Source of the DNA: Delftia sp. PS-11
GTDB taxonomy: Bacteria; Pseudomonadota; Gammaproteobacteria; Burkholderiales; Burkholderiaceae_C
Length of the DNA stretch: 64,000 nt
Assembly (NCBI RefSeq): GCF_029870285.1
Contig: NZ_JACSYA010000006.1
Location: forward strand, 124,001 to 188,000
Direction of reading: 5' to 3'
The position numbers and the translations under genes were made by a program. The notes below the pieces were generated by a model. The model saw only the letters and a list, made by a program, of their open reading frames with translations. It made no database searches and was not told where the DNA came from. Shown here piece by piece: positions 52,171 through 60,948 of this stretch (within the stretch, counting starts at the first letter, position 1; each line of letters opens with the position of its first letter).

Positions 52171-53010
52171 TCAGGACTTTTGCTTGGACAGGTCGTAAGT
52201 GCCCAGGCCCGGCTTGTAGGTCTTGTCATCCAGGAACTGGCGCATGCCTTCCTTGCGGCCTTCGTTGTCGAAGCTGTTGGCCGCTTCCTGGGCACGCACC
52301 AGATAGTCTTCGGCGTTGTCGTAGCTCATGTCGCGCACGCGGCGGATGGCATCCTTGGTGGCCTTCAGGGCAATGGGGTTCTTTTGCAGCAGGGCTTCGG
52401 CCACTTCGGTGACGCGGGCCTTGAGGCGGTCGGCCGGCAGCGACTCATTGACCAGGCCCCACTCGGCAGCCGTGCGGCCGTCGATGTTCTCGCCCAGCAT
52501 GGCGTGGTACATGGCACGGCGGAAGGACAGCAGCTCCACGGCCACCTTGGAAGCGCCGCCACCGGGCAGGATGCCCCAGTTGATCTCGGACAGGCCGAAC
52601 TTGGCTTCATCGGCGGCAAACGCCAGATCGCAGGCGAACAGCGGGCCGTAGCCGCCGCCAAAGCACCAGCCATTGACCATGGCAATGGTGGGCTTCTGGA
52701 ACCAGCGCAGACGGCGCCACCAGCCGTAGCTCTCGCGCTGGGCCTTGCGGGTGCCGGCCAAACCGGTGGCTTCGGTTTCGCGGAAGTATTCCTTCAGATC
52801 CATGCCGGCGGTCCAGGCCGTGCCCTCGCCCGTCAGCACCACCACGCCGACATCTTCACGGAACTCCAGATCGTCGAGCACGCGCATCATCTGGCGGTTG
52901 AGCTGGGGGCTCATGGCGTTGCGCTTTTCGGGGCGGTTGAATTTCACCCAGGCCACGCGGCCTTCGACGGTGCAGGACACGGTCTGTTCTTCGGTACGTT
53001 CGGTGCTCAT
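52171..53010 (-). CDS. ech: p-hydroxycinnamoyl-CoA hydratase/lyase (Ech/HCHL)
   Basis: 279 residues, crotonase fold. Converts feruloyl-, coumaroyl- or caffeoyl-CoA to the benzaldehyde plus acetyl-CoA. Long stretches match Pseudomonas HCHL: NRPEKRNAMSPQLNRQMM, AWTAGMDLKEYFRE, KPTIAMVNGWCFGGGYGPL and GLSEINWGILPGG. The Glu in GLSEINWG corresponds to the catalytic Glu143 and the Tyr of AEDYLVR to Tyr239. It is the first gene of the operon, with a palindrome about 65 bases upstream of its ATG. Confidence 0.95.
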   Translation of the reverse strand: MSTERTEEQTVSCTVEGRVAWVKFNRPEKRNAMSPQLNRQMMRVLDDLEFREDVGVVVLTGEGTAWTAGMDLKEYFRETEATGLAGTRKAQRESYGWWRRLRWFQKPTIAMVNGWCFGGGYGPLFACDLAFAADEAKFGLSEINWGILPGGGASKVAVELLSFRRAMYHAMLGENIDGRTAAEWGLVNESLPADRLKARVTEVAEALLQKNPIALKATKDAIRRVRDMSYDNAEDYLVRAQEAANSFDNEGRKEGMRQFLDDKTYKPGLGTYDLSKQKS

Positions 53011-53072
53011 TGCGCTTCCTTGTGCAGAGGGGGTATGGGTTAGGCGGCCAGTGCTTCGACCGCATAATCGTT

Positions 53073-53087
53073 ATGATAAATAATCAT
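53073..53087. promoter_or_regulatory. palindrome ATGAT-N5-ATCAT in the ech/bfr divergent promoter
   Basis: ATGAT (53073-53077) and ATCAT (53083-53087) around AAATA lie in an AT-rich stretch 63-77 bases before the ech ATG. It could be the operator of the MarR protein at 46146 or a Fur-type site for the divergent bacterioferritin. The right half, ATAATCATTAT, is close to half a Fur box; the left half is poor. Confidence 0.55.
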
Positions 53088-53280
53088 TATTGAACATAGC
53101 AATACCACGTTTACCCTAGGGTCCGTTCCTGCAGATCAATGTGGACCGGCATCCAATACGAATGCTTCTGCGTCGCGCATGCATGCAGTGCGCCGTGCGC
53201 GGGGAATTGCCGCCAGGCTTTGGATACTTCGCAGGATCGCGCGATACTTGGGCCATCCAAAACCAACCACAGGAGGGAAA

Positions 53281-53757
53281 ATGCAAGGACACCCGGAAGT
53301 CGTCGAATGCCTCAAGGAGCTGCTGCGCGGCGAGCTTGCAGCGCGTGACCAGTACTTCATCCACTCGCGCCAGTACGAAGACCAGGGCCTGCTGCGCCTG
53401 TTCGAGCGCATCGGCCACGAGATGGAAGAGGAAACCCAGCATGCCGACGCCATCCTGCGCCGCATCCTGTTCCTGGGCGGACGCCCCGACATGCGCCCCC
53501 ATGCCTTCACGCCCGGCGAGACCGTCGAGGAAATGCTGCGCAAAGACCTGGAAACCGAATACCGCGTGCGCGACAGCCTGCGTGCCGCCATGGCGCTGTG
53601 CGAGCAGCATGGCGACTTCAACAGCCGCGACCTGCTGCTGGCACAGTTGCGTGACACCGAAGAAGACCATGCCTACTGGCTCGAAAAGCAGCTGGGCCTG
53701 ATCGAAAAAATCGGCCTGCCCAACTATCTGCAGAGCAAGATGGGCGAACCGGCCTGA
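53281..53757 (+). CDS. bfr: bacterioferritin, haem-ligand Met replaced by Thr
   Basis: 158 residues, same length as E. coli Bfr, and collinear with it over the first 60 residues. Ferroxidase ligands are kept: Glu18, Tyr25, Glu51, His54, a Glu in DLETEYRV (E. coli Glu94) and the EEDH pair for Glu127/His130. The haem-ligand Met52 of E. coli Bfr is Thr here ([12 protein letters not shown]; codon ACC). Such subunits store iron but cannot bind haem in the usual way and often pair with a second, haem-binding Bfr. A strong AGGAGG site precedes the ATG. Confidence 0.93.
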   Translation: MQGHPEVVECLKELLRGELAARDQYFIHSRQYEDQGLLRLFERIGHEMEEETQHADAILRRILFLGGRPDMRPHAFTPGETVEEMLRKDLETEYRVRDSLRAAMALCEQHGDFNSRDLLLAQLRDTEEDHAYWLEKQLGLIEKIGLPNYLQSKMGEPA

Positions 53758-53869
53758 CCGGACCGAGCCGGTCGCTCCACGATGACAACTGAAACTGGCA
53801 GCCCACGATGAAACGGCAAGCCAGTCGCCCCGCGATGAAGCAAGAGCCCTCAAGGGCCTGAAAGAAGAA

Positions 53870-53909
53870 AAAAAGGGATGGAAGGCCTTGCGGCTTTCCA
53901 TCCCTTTTT
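53870..53909. terminator. bidirectional terminator between bfr and ilvD
   Basis: AAAAAGGGATGGAA (53870-53883) pairs perfectly with TTCCATCCCTTTTT (53896-53909), with a GC-rich loop. T runs exist on both strands, so it ends the convergent bfr and ilvD transcripts. Confidence 0.93.
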
Positions 53910-53946
53910 CATTGCGCGCACCGCCAGGCGGCGGTGCGCCCCGGTA

Positions 53947-55806
53947 TCAGTCGTCCAGCAGCGACAGGTCGCGCACGGCGCCCTTGTCGGCCGACATCAC
54001 CAGCTTGGCATAGGCCTTGAGCGCAGCCGAGACCTTGCGCGAGCGCGGCTGTGCGGGCTTCCAGCCCTTGGCGTCCTGTTCGGCGCGGCGGCGGGCCAGT
54101 TCCTCGTCGGAGACCAGCACATTGATGCTGCGGTTGGGGATGTCGATGCGGATGCGGTCGCCATTGCGCACCAGGCCGATAGCGCCGCCCGCAGCCGCCT
54201 CGGGCGAGCAGTGGCCGATGGACAGGCCGGACGTGCCGCCCGAGAAGCGCCCGTCCGTCAGCAGCGCGCAGGCCTTGCCCAGACCCTTGGACTTGATGTA
54301 GCTGGTCGGGTAGAGCATCTCCTGCATGCCGGGGCCGCCCTTGGGGCCTTCGTAGCGCACGATGACGACATCGCCGGCCTTGACCTTGTCGTCCAGGATG
54401 TTCTGCACGGCCTCGTCCTGCGACTCGGTCACATGGGCCGTGCCCTCGAAGACCAGAATGCTTTCATCTACGCCAGCGGACTTGACCACGCAGCCATCGA
54501 CGGCGATGTTGCCCGTCAGCACGGCCAGGCCGCCCTCCTTGGAGAAAGCATGCTCGTAGGAGCGGATGCAGCCTTCGGCACGGTCCAGATCCAGGCTGGG
54601 CCAGCGCGTGTTCTGGCTGAAGGCCACCTGCGTGGGAATGCCGGCGGGGCCTGCCAGATAGAAGTGCCTGACGGCCTCGTCCTGGGTCAGCGTGATGTCC
54701 CACTGCGCCAGCGCTTCGCCCAGCGTCCTGGCATGGATGGTGGGCACATCGGTGTGCAGCTTGCCCGCGCGGTGCAGCTCGCCCAGGATGGCGAAGATGC
54801 CGCCAGCGCGGTGTACATCCTCGATATGGTACTTTTGCGTGTTGGGCGCCACCTTGCACAGCTGCGGCACCTGGCGCGAGAGGCGGTCGATGTCCGCCAT
54901 GGTGAACTCAATCTCGGCCTCGCGCGCAATCGCCAGCAGGTGCAGGATGGTGTTGGTCGATCCGCCCATGGCGATGTCCAGCGTCATCGCGTTCTCGAAG
55001 GCCTTGAAGCCCACGGAGCGCGGCAGCACCGAAGCGTCGTCCTGCTCGTAGTACTGGCGGGCCAGCTCGACGATGCGGCGGCCGGCGCGCTTGAACAGCT
55101 CTTCGCGGTCGGCATGCGTGGCCAGCACGGTGCCGTTGCCGGGCAGGGACAGGCCCAGCGCCTCGGTCAGGCAGTTCATGGAATTGGCCGTGAACATGCC
55201 AGAGCACGAACCGCAGGTCGGACAGGCCGAGCGCTCGACCTGCGCCACCTGCTCGTCCGTGTAGTTCTTGTCGGCAGCGATGACCATGGCATCGACCAGG
55301 TCCAGCTTCTTGAACTCCAGCGTATGCGTGGTGGGGTTGGCCAGCCGGGTCTTGCCCGCCTCCATGGGACCGCCCGAGACGAAGATCACGGGAATGTTCA
55401 GCCGCATGGCAGCCATCAGCATGCCGGGAGTGATCTTGTCGCAGTTGGAGATGCACACCAGCGCGTCGGCGCAGTGGGCATTGACCATGTACTCCACCGA
55501 GTCCGCGATGATGTCGCGGCTGGGCAGCGAGTACAGCATGCCGTCATGGCCCATGGCAATGCCATCGTCCACAGCGATGGTATTGAACTCCTTGGCCACG
55601 CCGCCAGCGGCCTCGATCTCGCGCGCCACCAGCTGGCCCAGGTCCTTGAGGTGGACGTGGCCGGGCACGAACTGCGTGAAGGAGTTGGCAATGGCGATGA
55701 TGGGCTTGTCGAAGTCGCCATCCTTCATGCCGGTGGCACGCCACAGGGCGCGCGCACCAGCCATGTTGCGGCCGCCGGTGGAAGTCTTGGAACGGTATGC
55801 GGGCAT
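53947..55806 (-). CDS. ilvD: dihydroxy-acid dehydratase
   Basis: 619 residues (E. coli 616). Dehydrates 2,3-dihydroxy-isovalerate and 2,3-dihydroxy-3-methylvalerate in valine, isoleucine and pantothenate synthesis. Fe-S ligands are in [13 protein letters not shown] and [20 protein letters not shown]; the three Cys agree with the [4Fe-4S] long form. [20 protein letters not shown] is the C-terminal family signature. ATG at 55806 ([19 protein letters not shown]) is the standard N-terminus. Confidence 0.97.
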   Translation of the reverse strand: MPAYRSKTSTGGRNMAGARALWRATGMKDGDFDKPIIAIANSFTQFVPGHVHLKDLGQLVAREIEAAGGVAKEFNTIAVDDGIAMGHDGMLYSLPSRDIIADSVEYMVNAHCADALVCISNCDKITPGMLMAAMRLNIPVIFVSGGPMEAGKTRLANPTTHTLEFKKLDLVDAMVIAADKNYTDEQVAQVERSACPTCGSCSGMFTANSMNCLTEALGLSLPGNGTVLATHADREELFKRAGRRIVELARQYYEQDDASVLPRSVGFKAFENAMTLDIAMGGSTNTILHLLAIAREAEIEFTMADIDRLSRQVPQLCKVAPNTQKYHIEDVHRAGGIFAILGELHRAGKLHTDVPTIHARTLGEALAQWDITLTQDEAVRHFYLAGPAGIPTQVAFSQNTRWPSLDLDRAEGCIRSYEHAFSKEGGLAVLTGNIAVDGCVVKSAGVDESILVFEGTAHVTESQDEAVQNILDDKVKAGDVVIVRYEGPKGGPGMQEMLYPTSYIKSKGLGKACALLTDGRFSGGTSGLSIGHCSPEAAAGGAIGLVRNGDRIRIDIPNRSINVLVSDEELARRRAEQDAKGWKPAQPRSRKVSAALKAYAKLVMSADKGAVRDLSLLDD

Positions 55807-55995
55807 GGGGAATCCAGTTGTCGGTTGTCGCGTATGCCCCATGGGCGCGTGGGCACGCCCAGGGTCTGGGCGAAGATTATGGCCCAGCACTACACATGCC
55901 GTTCAGACACGGGATTCACCAGGAGTACACTGCCCGCCCTTTGCGGCAATGCAGACATCGCCTGCCGCGAGACCGTTGCAACGACCAGGCAACGC

Positions 55996-56238
55996 TCAGC
56001 GGCGCGTACGCGAACGAATGCCCATGGCCTCCTTTTGCTTTTCGATGCGTTTGCGGCGGCGCTCGTCGATCTTGTCGGCGGCACGGCGCTTGGTATACCC
56101 GGACGTGTCCGCCCATACCCACCAGGCCGCTGTCACGCCATAAGCACCCAGCACGACCCACCATGACCAGCCCGCCACGGGCCCGACCTCGGCCAGCTTG
56201 AGCACCGTCAACAGCACGGCAATTCCCAACAAATACAT
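55996..56238 (-). CDS. small Trp-rich membrane protein (TIGR04438-like)
   Basis: 80 residues. Two hydrophobic segments (about 1-18 and 25-43) hold a WSWWVVL..WWVWAD cluster, followed by a basic tail KRRAADKIDERRRKRIEKQK. This matches the small Trp-rich proteins of Burkholderiales, of unknown function. AGGAGG lies five bases before ATG 56238; a GTG three bases upstream is possible. It lies divergent from cytochrome c551 and 189 bases upstream of ilvD. Confidence 0.8.
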   Translation of the reverse strand: MYLLGIAVLLTVLKLAEVGPVAGWSWWVVLGAYGVTAAWWVWADTSGYTKRRAADKIDERRRKRIEKQKEAMGIRSRTRR

Positions 56239-56335
56239 CACACCCTCCTTGGCAAAACAATGCTCTACTACAAGTAACGTATCGCGCTTTGATACTCACT
56301 ACAATGATTCAGCATAACGACCACGGAAATTCACG

Positions 56336-56641
56336 ATGAAACAAACACTGATCGCTTTTACGCTGGCTTTCACGGCAGCCGCCCCCGCACTGGCGGACCA
56401 GGCCCTTGCCACTTCCAAGAACTGCATGGCATGCCATGCAGTCGACAAGAAGCTGGTGGGCCCGGCCTACAAGGAGGTGGCGAGCAAATACGCGGGCCAG
56501 AAAGATGCCGCCGACAAGCTCGCCACCAAGATCATCAAGGGCGGCAGTGGCGTATGGGGCCCGGTCCCCATGCCGGCCAACACACAGGTCAGCGAGGCAG
56601 AAGCCAAGAAGCTGGCAGCCTGGGTGCTGTCGCTCAAGTGA
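56336..56641 (+). CDS. cytochrome c551-type electron carrier
   Basis: 101 residues. A signal peptide ([20 protein letters not shown]) is followed by one class I cytochrome c domain with NCMACHAVD (about residue 30) and the Met ligand in [15 protein letters not shown]. This is the c551/c552 pattern of small periplasmic carriers delivering electrons to cbb3 oxidase or nitrite reductase. A terminator lies 26 bases downstream. No other respiratory gene is adjacent. Confidence 0.94.
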   Translation: MKQTLIAFTLAFTAAAPALADQALATSKNCMACHAVDKKLVGPAYKEVASKYAGQKDAADKLATKIIKGGSGVWGPVPMPANTQVSEAEAKKLAAWVLSLK

Positions 56642-56666
56642 ACTGACCCGCCTGCCGCAGGCACAG

Positions 56667-56701
56667 GGCCGCGCAGCGCCTGCTGCGCGGCCTTTGTTTT
56701 T
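56667..56701 (+). terminator. Rho-independent terminator after cytochrome c551
   Basis: GGCCGCGCAGC (56667-56677) pairs with GCTGCGCGGCC (56682-56692) around GCCT, an 11-bp perfect stem, followed by TTTGTTTTT. Confidence 0.93.
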
Positions 56702-56715
56702 GCGCGGCGCAGCAA

Positions 56716-57180
56716 TCAGTGACCTGCCTGCTGATACTGCCGCACCTGCTGCTCCAGCTGTCCCACATAGGCTGCCATGCTGTTGTCAGACTCCTGGGCC
56801 CGCTGCACCAGATGGGCCTGGAGCAGGTCCAGCCGGGCCATCAGAGCATCCTGATCACGGGCATGCAGTGCCTCCAGCACTGCGCGCAGCTCGGTAAAGC
56901 GCGAAGCCTCGGCCTTGTCAGCCAGATCACGCTGGGCCTGCATCTGCCTGGCGTGGCGCCGCGCCTCCATCAGTACCGAGCCCTGCAGCCACAGCACATA
57001 GGCAATGAAAAACACGCTCAGCAGACCGGTCAGGCCCAGCATCAGCACGCCCAGCGGCGCCTGCACTTCGGTAACGCCCAGGGACACCATGGATGGCGCA
57101 GCCAGCGCACTCCAGTTGAACGCTGCCAGCAGCGCAATCAGTGCGACCGTGACCAGCAGCGACAAGGTTCTGAGATTCAT
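56716..57180 (-). CDS. LapA-domain-like membrane protein with coiled coil
   Basis: 154 residues. Two transmembrane helices (about 5-24 and 43-65) joined by a short APSMVSLGVTEVQAPLG loop resemble the LapA/DUF1049 topology, followed by a long charged helix (about 70-150: HARQMQAQRDLADKAEASRF, then Gln-rich end). E. coli LapA helps lipopolysaccharide assembly; whether that applies here is unproven. ATG at 57180 is chosen for the hydrophobic start; the upstream frame to 57312 looks non-coding. It follows acs-side sequence and is convergent with cytochrome c551. Confidence 0.72.
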   Translation of the reverse strand: MNLRTLSLLVTVALIALLAAFNWSALAAPSMVSLGVTEVQAPLGVLMLGLTGLLSVFFIAYVLWLQGSVLMEARRHARQMQAQRDLADKAEASRFTELRAVLEALHARDQDALMARLDLLQAHLVQRAQESDNSMAAYVGQLEQQVRQYQQAGH

Positions 57181-57275
57181 GATGAAGGGACTTTCTCGGC
57201 TATCGCAATATCGACACAACAAACCGTGTTGTACCTCAGCCACGCCTGCAATGGCTGTCAGACAATGCAGAATCA

Positions 57276-57305
57276 GACTGGGTCGCATACGACTGGGTCG
57301 CATGC
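57276..57305. repeat. 15-base tandem duplication
   Basis: GACTGGGTCGCATAC (57276-57290) is followed directly by GACTGGGTCGCATGC (57291-57305), one base different. It lies in the gap between the LapA-like gene and the acs terminator and has no evident function. Confidence 0.8.
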
Positions 57306-57327
57306 GGACCACCCGATCGGCCTGGGC

Positions 57328-57357
57328 AAAAAAAACCGGAGCACAGGCTCCGGTTTT
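57328..57357 (-). terminator. Rho-independent terminator after acs
   Basis: CCGGAGC (57336-57342) pairs with GCTCCGG (57347-57353) around ACAG, with eight A on the plus strand before the stem, that is U on the minus-strand transcript of acs. Confidence 0.92.
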
Positions 57358-57377
57358 GTGTCTGGCGTGAATGCCGC

Positions 57378-59378
57378 TCAGTTGGTCTGGGCCAGCTGCT
57401 CCAGAATGGCCGGGTTTTCCAGCGTGCTCGTATCCTGGGTGATGGCCTCGCCCTTGGCGATGGAGCGCAACAGCCGGCGCATGATCTTGCCGCTGCGGGT
57501 CTTGGGCAGGTTTTCACCGAAGCGGATGTCCTTGGGCTTGGCGATGGGGCCGATTTCCTTGGCCACCCAGTCGCGCAGTTCCTTGGCGATGCGCTTGGCC
57601 TCCTCGCCCGTGGGGCGGGGCTGCTTGAGCACCACGAAGGCGCAGATGGCCTCGCCCGTCAGGTCATCGGGACGGCCCACCACGGCGGCTTCGGCCACCA
57701 GGTCGGTCTTGGCCACCAGGGCCGACTCGATCTCCATGGTGCCCATGCGGTGGCCAGAGACGTTGAGCACGTCATCGATGCGGCCCGTGATGCGGAAATA
57801 GCCACGGTCCTCGCTGCGCACGGCGCCATCGCCGGCCAGATAGGTCTGGCCGCCCAGTTCGGCCGGGAAGTAGCTCTTCTTGAAGCGCTCGGGATCGCCC
57901 CAGATGGTGCGGATCATGCTGGGCCAGGGCTTGGTCACGACCAGCAGGCCGCCTGCGCCATTGGGCAGTTCATGGCCGGTCTCGTCGACGATGGCAGCCA
58001 TGATGCCCGGCAGCGGCAGCGTGCACGAGCCCGGCACCAGCGGCGTGGCGCCCGGCATGGGAGCGATCACATGGCCGCCATTCTCGGTCTGCCAGAAGGT
58101 GTCCACGATGGGGCAGCGCTCACCGCCCACATGCTTGTGATACCACATCCAGGCCTCGGGGTTGATGGGCTCGCCCACGCTGCCCAGCAGACGCAGGCTC
58201 GACAGGTTCCAGTTCTTGGGATGGACGCTGGCATCGCTGTCGGCCGCCTTGATCAGCGAGCGGATGGCCGTGGGTGCCGTATAGAAGATGGTGCAGCCGT
58301 GGCGCTCGATCATCTGCCAGAAGCGGCCCGCATTGGGGAAGGTGGGCACGCCCTCGAAGACGATCTGTGTGGCGCCTGCCGACAGCGGACCGTAGGCCAC
58401 ATAGGTGTGGCCGGTGATCCAGCCGATGTCGGCCGTGCACCAGAACACATCGCCGGGCTGCAGATCGAAGGTCCACTGCATGGTCTGCCGGGCCCACAGC
58501 ATGTAGCCGCCCGTGCAGTGCTGCACGCCCTTGGGCTTGCCTGTGGAGCCGCTGGTGTAGAGGATGAACAGCGGATGCTCGGCATCCACGGCCACGGGTG
58601 CGCATTCGCTGCTCTGGCCTGCCAGGATCTCGCCAAAGGTGTAGTCGCGGCCCGCCGTCATGGCACAGGGCGTGGCCGTGCGCTCGTAGACAAAGACATG
58701 GCGCACGGCCTCGCAGCCGCCCAGCGCCAGCGCATCGTCCACGATGGCCTTGAGCGGCAGTTCCTTGCCGCCGCGCATCTGGTAGTTGGCAGTGACCACC
58801 GCCACAGCACCCACGTCCACGATGCGCTCCTGCACGGCCTTGGCAGAGAAGCCGCCGAAGACCACGCTGTGCGTGGCGCCGATGCGGGCACAGGCCTGCA
58901 TGGCGACCACGCCCTCGATGGTCATGGGCATGTAGATCAGCACGCGGTCGCCCTTTTGCACGCCCCGCGCCTTGAGCGCGTTGGCAAACTGCGACACGCG
59001 CTCGAGCAGCTCACGGTAGCTGACCTTGGTGACCTGCCCGTCATCGGCCTCGAAGATGATGGCGGTCTTGTGCTCCACCTCCGTGCCCATGTGCTTGTCA
59101 AGGCAGTTGGCACTGGCGTTGAGTTCGCCATCGGCAAACCAGCGGTAGAAGGGCGGGTTGGTGTCGTCCAGCACCTGGGTGAAGGGCTTGGTCCAGACCA
59201 CGTTCTCGCGCGCCAGACGCGCCCAGAAACCCTGGTAATCGTTTTCGGCCTCTGCACACAGGGCCTGGTACTGTGCCATGCCTGCGATGCGGGCCTTGGA
59301 CTCGAATTCGGCCGGTGGCGGGAAGACCCGGTTTTCCACCAGTACGGACTCAATCGGGGATGCTGTTGCGGTGCTCAT
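57378..59378 (-). CDS. acs: acetyl-CoA synthetase (AMP-forming)
   Basis: 666 residues. Activates acetate through acetyl-[25 protein letters not shown] is split as the AMP-binding P-loop (about 260-281), [14 protein letters not shown] is the acetate-pocket region with the conserved Trp, [20 protein letters not shown] and [19 protein letters not shown] are the hinge motifs, and [12 protein letters not shown] carries the Lys that is typically acetylated. It serves growth on acetate, a product of several catabolic clusters in the window. It is divergent from the YqhA-like gene with 225 bases between. Confidence 0.97.
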   Translation of the reverse strand: MSTATASPIESVLVENRVFPPPAEFESKARIAGMAQYQALCAEAENDYQGFWARLARENVVWTKPFTQVLDDTNPPFYRWFADGELNASANCLDKHMGTEVEHKTAIIFEADDGQVTKVSYRELLERVSQFANALKARGVQKGDRVLIYMPMTIEGVVAMQACARIGATHSVVFGGFSAKAVQERIVDVGAVAVVTANYQMRGGKELPLKAIVDDALALGGCEAVRHVFVYERTATPCAMTAGRDYTFGEILAGQSSECAPVAVDAEHPLFILYTSGSTGKPKGVQHCTGGYMLWARQTMQWTFDLQPGDVFWCTADIGWITGHTYVAYGPLSAGATQIVFEGVPTFPNAGRFWQMIERHGCTIFYTAPTAIRSLIKAADSDASVHPKNWNLSSLRLLGSVGEPINPEAWMWYHKHVGGERCPIVDTFWQTENGGHVIAPMPGATPLVPGSCTLPLPGIMAAIVDETGHELPNGAGGLLVVTKPWPSMIRTIWGDPERFKKSYFPAELGGQTYLAGDGAVRSEDRGYFRITGRIDDVLNVSGHRMGTMEIESALVAKTDLVAEAAVVGRPDDLTGEAICAFVVLKQPRPTGEEAKRIAKELRDWVAKEIGPIAKPKDIRFGENLPKTRSGKIMRRLLRSIAKGEAITQDTSTLENPAILEQLAQTN

Positions 59379-59603
59379 GCTTGCGTGTCTCCTGGGCTGG
59401 CGAATAAGTTGTGGTGTGACTTTCAGGGGCCGGTCTTACATGCCACTGACTGGAACCCCCATGAATGGCCATACCTGGGGATTCCCCGCAGTCCCGGGCT
59501 GTCACAGATACAGCGGAATTTCGCCGCTAAAATCGCGCGCCCGTTGACTTCGGTCATTGTCCCATTCACCCACGCCCATACCTTACCAGCGCGATCTATC
59601 CAC

Positions 59604-60221
59604 ATGGCACGCCAGCAAACACCCCACAAAACCGCAGGCGCCCCCGAACTGCGCCCCCTGCCCGCCCTCATTTTCGCCAGCCGCTGGCTGCAGCTGCCGC
59701 TGTACCTGGGCCTGATCGCGGCCCAGGGCGTGTATGTCTGGCACTTCCTGCTCGAACTGTGGCATCTGATCGAGGCGGCCTTCGGCAACCAGCAGGCGCT
59801 GCAGGCCCTGATCACCAGCATCGGCTACAAGCACGACGTGCCTATCGAGGCGCTCAATGAGACCATCATCATGCTGGTGGTGCTGGCGCTGATCGACGTG
59901 GTCATGATCTCCAACCTGCTGATCATGGTGATCGTCGGCGGCTACGAAACCTTCGTCAGCCGGCTGAACCTGGACAGCCATCCCGACCAGCCCGAGTGGC
60001 TCGGCCATGTCAACGCCTCCATCCTTAAGGTCAAGCTGGCGCTGTCCATCATCGGCATCAGCTCCATCCACCTGCTCAAGACGTTCATCAATGCGGGCAG
60101 CTACGAAGTCAAGGTGCTGATGTGGCAGACCATCATCCATGTGGTCTTCCTGGCAAGCGCGCTGGCCATCGCCTACACCGACAAGCTGATCAACAGCACG
60201 CAAAGCAACAGCCAGCACTGA
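59604..60221 (+). CDS. YqhA-family (UPF0114) membrane protein
   Basis: 205 residues with about four transmembrane helices. [17 protein letters not shown] (about 26-42), then [35 protein letters not shown] (about 88-122) and [25 protein letters not shown] (about 135-160) are the YqhA signatures. The function is unknown. The start at 59604 has no clear ribosome site. A terminator lies directly after the stop. Confidence 0.9.
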   Translation: MARQQTPHKTAGAPELRPLPALIFASRWLQLPLYLGLIAAQGVYVWHFLLELWHLIEAAFGNQQALQALITSIGYKHDVPIEALNETIIMLVVLALIDVVMISNLLIMVIVGGYETFVSRLNLDSHPDQPEWLGHVNASILKVKLALSIIGISSIHLLKTFINAGSYEVKVLMWQTIIHVVFLASALAIAYTDKLINSTQSNSQH

Positions 60222-60238
60222 GCCTGGCTGCGCCCATG

Positions 60239-60274
60239 AAAAAACCCCGTGGCAATTGCGCCACGGGGTTTTTT
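60239..60274. terminator. bidirectional terminator after the YqhA-like gene
   Basis: CCCCGTGGC (60245-60253) pairs with GCCACGGGG (60260-60268) around AATTGC, with six A before and six T after the stem. Confidence 0.95.
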
Positions 60275-60503
60275 CATGGATATGGCACCAGATCCTTTCG
60301 GGTGATCAGCGGGTATTTTTTGACCGCAGATCCAGCGTGAAGCTGTCCTCAAGCTGACGCTTCGCCGATTTTACCCACTGATAGCAGTTAATCCCTCATT
60401 AGACAATGATCCAAAGCTATCAATAAGTGAGCAAATCACCCTCTGAACCATGCCTTCAAGGGCTTGAATCGGTGCAAAACGGGGCCTGATCGGCTCATGC
60501 TTT
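60275..60503. other. AT-richer gap upstream of the proV promoter
   Basis: This 230-base stretch between the YqhA terminator and the proV promoter is clearly less GC-rich than the surroundings and contains no gene I can support. It may hold operators for osmotic control of proVWX, but I recognise none. Confidence 0.5.
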
Positions 60504-60532
60504 TTGACGCAGTAAAACCTGCTTCATATAAT
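60504..60532 (+). promoter_or_regulatory. strong sigma-70-type promoter of proVWX
   Basis: TTGACG (60504-60509), a 17-base spacer and TATAAT (60527-60532). The expected start is near 60539, which leaves a leader of about 410 nt before the proV GTG. It is the best promoter match I noticed in the window. Confidence 0.8.
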
Positions 60533-60538
60533 TTCGAC

Positions 60539-60948
60539 TTCTTTACAACCTGCCGTGCAGGTCATCGGCACCGCATTTGCATCGCATCTGACGGCCTGCC
60601 GATCCACCCCGGCGGATCGTTGTGCTCCTGGCACAGCCCCGTCAACCAGGCCGGAACCCGGCCCTGATGTTGTGGGGCATCGCGCTGATCGAGCTTCAGC
60701 CGCGATGCCTGCCAGAGACGCCGCGCGCCCTGTTGCCGCACGCTCTCGACCTTCTGGCCCTTGCGCACCGCCACGCGTGCCATCCGGGCCTCACAGGATG
60801 CTTTCGCATCCGCCTGACTCTTCGCTGCGGATGGCACAGCCTCCCCCGCAGCGCCCCGCATCAGGGCTTTATTCCGGCTTGCGCGCCAGCGTTTCCGCCT
60901 GCAGGCGGCGCTGGACTGTGTTCCATCCACACCAAGGAGAACGCCACA
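60539..60948 (+). promoter_or_regulatory. long structured 5' leader of proV
   Basis: About 410 nt between the promoter and the proV start, without a convincing plus-strand ORF. It contains several perfect hairpins: CGATCC/GGATCG (60600-60619), TGTGC/GCACA (60621-60635), GGCCGG/CCGGCC (60649-60663), and a nested one in which GCCATCCG/CGGATGGC (60779-60786, 60828-60835) encloses GGATGC-TTTC-GCATCC (60796-60811). This may be a regulatory RNA leader. I could not match it to a named riboswitch. Confidence 0.5.
60562..60861 (-). CDS. possible small basic protein antisense to the proV leader
   Basis: A 99-codon frame opening at ATG 60861 and ending TGA at 60562. Most codons end in G or C, as in true genes here, and the product is basic (SQADAKASCEARMARVAVRK, then GQKVESVRQQGARRLWQASR). 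No motif, ribosome site or homologue is recognised, and the frame stays open upstream into the proV antisense strand, which weakens the case. It competes with the interpretation of this stretch as a structured leader. Confidence 0.25.
   Translation of the reverse strand: MRGAAGEAVPSAAKSQADAKASCEARMARVAVRKGQKVESVRQQGARRLWQASRLKLDQRDAPQHQGRVPAWLTGLCQEHNDPPGWIGRPSDAMQMRCR

Noticed and set aside
49879..53043. Very long plus-strand open frame
   Set aside because: Antisense to the FerA-like synthetase and hydratase-lyase genes, both with intact motifs; the product is low-complexity, Gln/His/Ala-rich.
60622..60948. Long N-terminal extension of ProV
   Set aside because: The in-frame upstream translation is unlike any ProV, and the GTG at 60949 has a good ribosome site and the E. 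coli-like N-terminus.
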